In this document: positions 39,090 to 44,515 of the stretch, piece by piece
Position numbering within the stretch: the stretch's first letter is position 1
Layout of the letters: each line of letters begins with the position of its first letter
Origin: Leptothoe spongobia TAU-MAC 1115
Lineage (GTDB): Bacteria; Cyanobacteriota; Cyanobacteriia; Phormidesmidales; Phormidesmidaceae
Direction: 5' to 3'
NCBI RefSeq assembly: GCF_018739885.1
Contig: NZ_JADOES010000043.1
Coordinates: 1-44,515, forward strand
DNA length: 44,515 nt
Position numbers and translations under genes: made by a program
Notes under the pieces: generated by a model
What the model was told of the DNA's origin: nothing
The model's input: the letters and a program-made list of their open reading frames with translations, nothing else
Databases searched by the model: none

Positions 39090-40166
39090 TTATTCATCAA
39101 TCTGCCAAAGTTCTTGGGTGTAATTTTCATCCAGTACTTTCTTAGGCCGCACGATCACAATCACCCTGCCCAGAAGCACGGAACCTGGCTCAGAATCAAA
39201 CCAACTCATTGCCAGCTGACCATCCTCACCAGCCACTACAAAATAGCTGCCATCATCCCATACCTGCTGCTGCCGATCTACAATCACCAACACAGTCTCA
39301 GACAAAGAACTATCAGCCTGATTAGGCAACGCATTGAAGTCCATCGTCAGCGCCACAGGATCCTGTGCTGTGAGTAGCACCTGCCAACCCGGCACAGGCA
39401 CCCATGCTTGCTGAGCAGATGATGAGCGCACTATCCCAAACAGAGGGTCAGGCTCCACGGTCGGGACAGACTGAAACTCATCCACAGCAATCGGCCACTC
39501 CCCAATCATCGCGACCACAAAGGGCACATCGGTATCTGTTTCTATGCGAAACAAGGGTAAGCGAGGAATGGGCTTAGCCTTCACTACCGCAAAGTCAGTC
39601 AGTAATTTCTCAATGGCTTCACGGGCACCAGCACTATGGGCAAAGCGTAATCCTTGGGCAATGAGTCGAGAGCGAGCCTGTAAGTCTGATTTTTGCCGAG
39701 CCAAGCTCCAATAGGAAAAAGCCACCGCATCACCTGGATGATCGGTGAAACCTGCTGGAGGCTCACTACGGTACGAATATTCTTTTAGCGCTTTCGCAAT
39801 GTCTCGGACGCCCTCAGAGTCCAGACCTTGATCGTAGATAAACTGAACTGCCCTGGCCCGATCATCCTTGGACAAGATCCGCAGCTCATAGAGGGAATCA
39901 CTCCCCCGCTTAGTAAAGTGCTCCAGCACAGCATCTGATACAGCGCCACCCGTAATGGATTGGTATACCTGACCGGCCACAACGATCTGATTTTGCTGGA
40001 TCTGCTCAAATCCAGTTCCTTCAAAAATTGCCTGGGGCGTCATGCCAGACTTTTGTAACGTTTGACAAGCCGCAGCCCAATCAACCCAATTGCCTTGTTT
40101 ACGGCGCAATTGCAAGATTAAGGCTTCGGTATCCGCCGGAGGTGAATTATCAGCAGGGGTGGTCAT
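39090..40166 (-). CDS. raf1: Rubisco accumulation factor 1
   Basis: Assembly chaperone that stabilises RbcL dimers before RbcS binding. The N-terminal helical domain starts ALILQLRRKQGNWVDWAAACQTLQKSGMTPQAIFEGTGFEQ and is followed by the linker and C-terminal beta-sheet dimerisation domain (VPFVVAMIGEWPIAVDEFQ, LYELRILSKDDR in the first half). The length of 358 aa is typical. It acts in the cytoplasm. ATG 40166; GTGTCTTTCG/CGAAGACAC inverted repeat at 40186-40224 lies just upstream. Confidence 0.95.
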   Translation of the reverse strand: MTTPADNSPPADTEALILQLRRKQGNWVDWAAACQTLQKSGMTPQAIFEGTGFEQIQQNQIVVAGQVYQSITGGAVSDAVLEHFTKRGSDSLYELRILSKDDRARAVQFIYDQGLDSEGVRDIAKALKEYSYRSEPPAGFTDHPGDAVAFSYWSLARQKSDLQARSRLIAQGLRFAHSAGAREAIEKLLTDFAVVKAKPIPRLPLFRIETDTDVPFVVAMIGEWPIAVDEFQSVPTVEPDPLFGIVRSSSAQQAWVPVPGWQVLLTAQDPVALTMDFNALPNQADSSLSETVLVIVDRQQQVWDDGSYFVVAGEDGQLAMSWFDSEPGSVLLGRVIVIVRPKKVLDENYTQELWQIDE

Positions 40167-40557
40167 CGTAGTCGTCAGACGAAAAGTGTCTTTCGACTTT
40201 ATCGCGGATAGTTAACGAAGACACAAGAGCCACTACTTTTTTTTACGCCAGAGTGATAGCTCTAAGTTAAGAAGCTTAAAAGCAATCATGTATGCAACTA
40301 CATCATCCTGAGCTTAACTCCCTAAAAATACTTTCTTGACAGGACAGAGCATCACATAAAAATTTTACACTCTACAGGCGCAATGAACCTAAAGATCGAA
40401 TCAACGACAACCTCAAAAACCATCACCAACAGGACGATAGTATTTTGAGGTCATCAAATCTTTTAACAACAGGCCAAATCAACAGTTTAAGCCATACACT
40501 CACACATCGTCAGATCATCCACCAAGATACATATCACTCTAAAAGAGAGAAAAATCA
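40167..40557. other. Gene-free AT-rich stretch upstream of raf1
   Basis: 391 bp. Apart from the imperfect inverted repeat at 40186-40224 (9 pairs with one bulge), I see no gene, RNA or promoter that I can support. Confidence 0.5.
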
Positions 40558-40785
40558 TCATGACAGAAAGAAAAATAACAGTAGTAAAACTACCACCACC
40601 AGCCATAAACTGGGAAAATTATTATTCCGTTGCCGCTGGCTAGGAATAGGCTTCGGCGAACTACACACAAGACATCGATATAAGCTAGGACTCACCTTCA
40701 GCAAAGATGTATTCAAACATTTTGGACAGGTATACAGTAAACCGGTATATGAAGTATCAACAATCTCTTCGTTTTTATCTGGCAT
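40558..40785 (-). CDS. Small zinc-ribbon membrane protein (75 aa)
   Basis: YTCPKCLNTSLLKVSPSLYRCLVCSS gives two CxxC pairs spaced as a zinc ribbon. The C-terminal NFPSLWLVVVVLLLLFFFLS is a single membrane helix. This N-terminal zinc ribbon plus C-terminal anchor is a recognisable small cyanobacterial type with unknown function. The plus-strand frame through the same DNA has no such features. ATG 40785 lacks a strong Shine-Dalgarno site, so the start is provisional. Confidence 0.6.
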   Translation of the reverse strand: MPDKNEEIVDTSYTGLLYTCPKCLNTSLLKVSPSLYRCLVCSSPKPIPSQRQRNNNFPSLWLVVVVLLLLFFFLS

Positions 40786-40833
40786 TGATCTACACCCAAT
40801 GTAAAATCAACAATTAATAAGTGACGACACTTG

Positions 40834-41160
40834 TTACTTGCACTGATATTGCTCAACCAGCAACGTACAGCTTTGCAGATCGGTAACACGAACCTGTTGC
40901 CCTGGATGGATGGCCATATGACTATTAGACAGAGCAAACCACCAACGAGCATCAAGCCTAACCACTCCTTTTTTAAGAGCAGTCATCTCGGTGTAAACAA
41001 CACCAATACAATTCAAATCAACCTCAATGGGTGATAAGTCAGGTTGATGAAACTCCTTAAAGTAGCCTTTTGTAGACAGCTTGCCAAGAACGGCTAATGG
41101 CATATCGTGATACAGGCAGATAGCCTCATAAAACAAGTCTTTTTCTGGTGCATAAGACAT
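40834..41160 (-). CDS. Hypothetical protein with NfeD-like OB-fold C-terminus (108 aa)
   Basis: ATG 41160 is preceded by AGGAG with 7-bp spacing, so I use it rather than the upstream TTG. The C-terminal half VRLDARWWFALSNSHMAIHPGQQVRVTDLQSCTLLVEQ matches the small beta-barrel of NfeD-type proteins, which accompany flotillin/stomatin membrane proteins. Here it lacks a membrane span and has no partner gene nearby. The N-terminal half is unrecognised. Lies in an AT-rich accessory stretch. Confidence 0.65.
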   Translation of the reverse strand: MSYAPEKDLFYEAICLYHDMPLAVLGKLSTKGYFKEFHQPDLSPIEVDLNCIGVVYTEMTALKKGVVRLDARWWFALSNSHMAIHPGQQVRVTDLQSCTLLVEQYQCK

Positions 41161-41620
41161 TTTCATGCTCCTGATTAGGTTTAGATAAGTACACGAAGCG
41201 AATACTGTTCTAGCCAATTAGTATCACTACAGGGTCTAATGAAGCATCCAAAGGAGCAATCTATATAAGCATGCTCCCTTGACTACACCTCATAGATGGT
41301 TTAACGATGCATCAGAAACTCGATTTCTCTTTGAGAATCGCATATTTGACTACTGACATATCTGTTGAGTTTGCTTACATCTACTGACATACGTTGCAAA
41401 AACACCGTAAAGGCATGCAACGAGAGAGATTCCATATGTGAAATAATATGACAAATCTCAAAAACAAATGCATAATGTCACGTTAGGCTTTGTTTAACTG
41501 TCAGCCACACGAACATCTTCTGGCTAGGAGTTCTCAGAAATACTCCAGAGAACTTCAATACAATAAGATTTCCAAGAGATATGGTGCTATAACGGATGTA
41601 AATCATCCTAGTTCCTGAAC
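41161..41620. other. Gene-free AT-rich stretch upstream of the NACHT gene
   Basis: 460 bp with no gene. CTACTGACATA occurs twice (41350 and 41381), 31 bp apart; this may be operator-like spacing. No promoter hexamers at good spacing are seen. Confidence 0.45.
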
Positions 41621-43981
41621 ATGCCTTCTATCCCTCGCGAATATCTTGAGGTAGTAGCTAATCAAAAAGGTTTAACTTCATTCCAGAAAGATGCCTTTGT
41701 AGAACGGCTAGCGAATATTGAGCGTTCAGATTTATTTGTTGCCCAACAAATACTACATATATCGAGAGATCGATACAGTTCTCGGATGACACAGGTCTAT
41801 AAAAAGTTCAATGTCCCTACTGGCAGAAATCCTGGTAAGGCTAAGCTCCTCTACTTAGAGGTGCTTGACATGTATCAAAAGTCACATCCAGCAGATGAAA
41901 ATACTTATCTAGTTGTCAATCAAGCAATCGAAGATTTAGTACGCGAAACTCAACAAAAAACTCAAGCCCTGATTAATGCGAAATGTGGACAAATTCAAAT
42001 TCTTGACATGAATAGGCCTATCGAGGTCGAGGATATTTTTACAGAAGTCAAGATTACGGATCAAATTCCATCCAAAAGACGTATAGAGTTAGAAGATTTA
42101 GTAAAAAAGTTCGAGCAACGTGAACAACAAGACGATACTAAGTTTACGATATCTAGACTCTTTGAAGGAGATAAAGTTTCAGGAATCCAGCTGGTAAGGG
42201 ACTATCCCAAATTAATGATTCTTGGGAGACCTGGCGCGGGGAAAACAACATTCTTAAAATATCTTGCCACATTTACCAATAAATCTGAAATTCTACCTGG
42301 GTATGTACCCATTTTCGTTTCACTCAAGGATTTTCAAGCCGAAGAAAATCAAACCAACTTAAGAACACACATAGAAAATGAACTAAGCCACTGTGAAGTA
42401 CACCAAGAAATCTTCAACAGACTCCTCAAAGAGTCAAGAATCATTTTCTTATTCGATGGTTTAGATGAGGTCAGGAAGAAGCACTTCAACTGGATTATCA
42501 AACAAATCAAAGATCTTGCTCAGGCATTCAACAACAATAGATTTATTATTACATGCCGTTTAGCAGCCAGCGAGTATACCTTTGAGAACTTTCTAGAAGT
42601 AGAAGTGTGCGAGTTCACGAAAAAGCAGATTGCCCTATTCGCCCGCAATTGGTTTACAGTCAAAGGATCACCTAAAAAAGCAAAAAAATTTATAAACTAC
42701 ATTAAAAAAGACAAAGAAATTGGTGAATTAGCAACCAATCCACTACTTTTAACTTTACTATGCTTAGTCTTTGAAGAATCAGAAGAATTTCCAAAAAATC
42801 AAACTGAACTCTATGAAGAAGGCCTAGATATTCTACTCAGAAAATGGGATGTCAGTAGAGCTATTGAAAGACCTGAAACTTACAGAAAACTCTCTAAGAA
42901 CAAGAAAGAAGATTTACTGAGCAAGATTGCCTACGCTACTTTCGAAAAAGATAAGGGGTTATTCAAAAAGGCAACTATCGAAGCTGAAATACGAGAATAT
43001 GTCGAAAACCTACCAAGATCGATTAGAGCACCAGAAGAGGTGGAACCAGACTGCAGTTCAATTTTAAAGTCTATGATTGCTCAACATGGACTCATTGTTG
43101 AAGTTGCCAAAGGTATTTATTCGTTTTCTCATCGAACATTTCATGAATATTTTGTTAGCTTAAAAATCGTCAAAACCTTAGACCCTAAAGAACAGGAAAA
43201 ATGCTTGCAATCACTAGCCATTCATATTAGTGATTATAGATGGCAAGAAGTTTTTTTACTCGCTGCATGCATGTTGCCAAATGCAGACTTTTTATTAACC
43301 CTAATAAAATACGAAATTGATAAAATCGCGGAAGAAAACGCCAGAATCAAGAGTTTTATAAATTGGCTAAAAGAAAAATCTGACGCTGCGGAAAACACGA
43401 AAAATCATCGCAATTTTAATTCAATTGCGCAAGTTTTTTACTTTAACTTGATCGTTAATCAAAAAATTATTTCGAGCCAGAAATTAAGTGAAGATTTTAT
43501 CTTGGATTCGGAATTAATGAGTGTGCTTCATTCTAATCTTTCAATCCAAAGCAAAATAGGTCATATTAATAGCCTAGCCTCACAGGAGACAATAGATGAA
43601 TCCTTCAAAGCATTAAAAAGTGACCATAAAGCAATGCTTCATTTTATGAAAAAGTGCATAAAGAAAACACAAGAACCATCCATTAAACAAAAGCTAGAAA
43701 AGCTCCAACAAGAACTTCCCAGCCAAATTCAGCTTACTGATCCGTGGTGGCGTAACGACTCGCCAAGATGGATTCAAGACTTTAGAGTAATTATCATAGA
43801 CTATAGAAATCTTGGCCAAAACTGGAACTTCACCAAAGCAGAGATACAATCCCTGAAAGACTATTACAATGTCAATAAGTTACTATCTCGCTGTCTACAT
43901 GGGGATTGTTATGTTAGTCGTGAGGTGCGTGAAGAAATCAACCTAAGTACCTTATTACCGATCGAAAGAAATGAGGACTAG
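41621..43981 (+). CDS. NACHT-domain NTPase with N-terminal wHTH and C-terminal NCH2 (786 aa), NLR-like
   Basis: Residues about 20-65 form a LuxR-like winged helix (FVERLANIERSDLFVAQQIL, then SSRMTQVYKKFNV). The NACHT core has Walker A GRPGAGKT (202-209), Walker B IIFLFDGLDEV (274-284), RFIITCRLAASEY and the winged region SFSHRTFHEYF. The C-terminus is helical and ends with NKLLSRCLHGDCYVSREVREEINLSTLLPI, the NCH2 signature. Such bacterial NLR-like proteins can act in phage defence by sensing infection through the C-terminus and signalling through the N-terminus. Here no classical effector nuclease is fused; the wHTH may be the output. It stands alone. Confidence 0.88.
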   Translation: MPSIPREYLEVVANQKGLTSFQKDAFVERLANIERSDLFVAQQILHISRDRYSSRMTQVYKKFNVPTGRNPGKAKLLYLEVLDMYQKSHPADENTYLVVNQAIEDLVRETQQKTQALINAKCGQIQILDMNRPIEVEDIFTEVKITDQIPSKRRIELEDLVKKFEQREQQDDTKFTISRLFEGDKVSGIQLVRDYPKLMILGRPGAGKTTFLKYLATFTNKSEILPGYVPIFVSLKDFQAEENQTNLRTHIENELSHCEVHQEIFNRLLKESRIIFLFDGLDEVRKKHFNWIIKQIKDLAQAFNNNRFIITCRLAASEYTFENFLEVEVCEFTKKQIALFARNWFTVKGSPKKAKKFINYIKKDKEIGELATNPLLLTLLCLVFEESEEFPKNQTELYEEGLDILLRKWDVSRAIERPETYRKLSKNKKEDLLSKIAYATFEKDKGLFKKATIEAEIREYVENLPRSIRAPEEVEPDCSSILKSMIAQHGLIVEVAKGIYSFSHRTFHEYFVSLKIVKTLDPKEQEKCLQSLAIHISDYRWQEVFLLAACMLPNADFLLTLIKYEIDKIAEENARIKSFINWLKEKSDAAENTKNHRNFNSIAQVFYFNLIVNQKIISSQKLSEDFILDSELMSVLHSNLSIQSKIGHINSLASQETIDESFKALKSDHKAMLHFMKKCIKKTQEPSIKQKLEKLQQELPSQIQLTDPWWRNDSPRWIQDFRVIIIDYRNLGQNWNFTKAEIQSLKDYYNVNKLLSRCLHGDCYVSREVREEINLSTLLPIERNED

Positions 43982-44110
43982 CTAAATTTTAGACTTCAAA
44001 TGACTACTCATCTAGCAACTCAATCAAACAATTTTGATACACATAACAGCCAAGGGATGCAGAGGTTGCTACACCTAGCCAATACAGTGATTATCAGGAA
44101 TATAAAAAGA

Positions 44111-44136
44111 AGCCTCTGGCAGTTTTGTCAGAGGCT
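44111..44136 (+). terminator. Hairpin terminator after the NACHT gene
   Basis: AGCCTCTGGCA and TGTCAGAGGCT form an 11-bp stem (one G-T) with GTTT loop, followed by TTAT. About 130 bp past the NACHT stop. Confidence 0.8.
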
Positions 44137-44180
44137 TTATGACGTCTACTCTACTGGATTCAACACTGAATTTTCTAATG

Positions 44181-44354
44181 TTATGCTCTGTAGTGACTTT
44201 TGAGATCGCCCCCTCTCCCAGGATTCAAAGGTCTTGCAACCGGAGCTCTCATCCTCAAAAGACGTCCTAGAAAAGACGGCTTAGCCTTGGCTGTGCCTGT
44301 TTCGAAATCTTGTGCAGGAGGAGTGTAAGATGCACCGAGATGAGTAAGCCGCAT
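44181..44354 (-). CDS. Possible small DUF4278-like protein (57 aa)
   Basis: From ATG 44354 (AGGA about 8 bp upstream) the product begins RLTHLGASYTPPAQDFET, which recalls the short LxYRGxxY start of cyanobacterial DUF4278 proteins, followed by basic residues. Weak: no strong coding bias and only a loose motif match. The rest of the window to 44515 shows nothing. Confidence 0.35.
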   Translation of the reverse strand: MRLTHLGASYTPPAQDFETGTAKAKPSFLGRLLRMRAPVARPLNPGRGGDLKSHYRA

Positions 44355-44515
44355 AAGTGTAGTCCTGATAAGTGTGTCGTGAACAACGGTTAGTGTCATG
44401 AATTTTTCGCCACAGATTTGCGGTCATGCTTGGCATGATCTCGCTCAATGACAAGGAAAAAGACGGTTAAACAGCTCGTTTCATGAGGGAAGGCCCCAAT
44501 TTCATCAGACTTAGT

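Noticed and set aside
40445..40804. 119-codon plus-strand frame opposite the small zinc-ribbon gene
   Set aside because: Basic low-complexity product; the minus strand encodes two CxxC pairs and a membrane helix, which is the more credible gene.
44000..44203. 67-codon frame after the NACHT gene
   Set aside because: It runs through the terminator hairpin at 44111-44136 and has no motif.

Overview
The window comes from a cyanobacterial chromosome. The evidence is an ndhA-ndhI-ndhG-ndhE operon, petJ (cytochrome c6), the Rubisco assembly chaperone raf1, cyanobacterial-type gshA, and at least nine copies of the HIP1 octamer GCGATCGC. Base composition and gene content would fit an Acaryochloris-like or Leptolyngbya-like genome, but the genus is a guess.

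Layout. (1) 1-2.1 kb: the end of a block of phage-structural-looking genes on the plus strand, closing on a truncated ATPase fragment that points the other way. (2) 2.4-10.2 kb, minus strand: one candidate operon, read from 10163 down. It encodes a TIR-VMAP protein, a MoxR AAA+ ATPase, a 956-aa vWA/SAV_2336-like protein fused to a formylglycine-generating-enzyme-like (FGS, C-type-lectin-fold) domain, and two further stand-alone FGS proteins. (3) 10.4-11.8 kb: two small RHH-like proteins plus an HNH nuclease. (4) 12.1-40.2 kb: ordinary core genes, namely ydcF-like, SRPBCC, gshA, trmL, LysM/M23 peptidase, tRNA-Met, two peroxiredoxins, tRNA-Ser, alr, HNH, DHH phosphoesterase, sixA, gltA, ndhAIGE, petJ, metH, a VOC protein, a TPR protein, lipA, a response regulator, recR and raf1. 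(5) 40.2-44.5 kb: an AT-rich accessory tail with small proteins and an orphan NACHT NTPase of the bacterial NLR-like type.

The most interesting system is region 2. The three FGS genes end in nearly identical 3' cassettes. Inside each cassette the codons differ almost only where a diversity-generating retroelement (DGR) template would carry adenines, and each cassette is followed by a fixed block and a conserved hairpin. The residue matching one of the two catalytic FGE cysteines lies in the variable patch and is not cysteine, so these domains look like diversified binding surfaces rather than enzymes. No reverse transcriptase or template repeat is recognisable in the window, so any DGR would have to act in trans from elsewhere or be extinct. 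The proposed picture is a vWA-MoxR-VMAP ternary conflict (immune or suicide) system with a TIR effector, whose sensor is one or more DGR-diversified FGS lectin folds. The families are known; their combination and function here are inference.

Other points of note: recR has no usual start codon in frame at the expected N-terminus but has a well-placed ribosome binding site before an ATC; the LysM/M23 gene has a structured leader; a ydcF-like gene begins like an IS1 InsA zinc ribbon; and an exact 13-bp inverted repeat flanks a response regulator gene.
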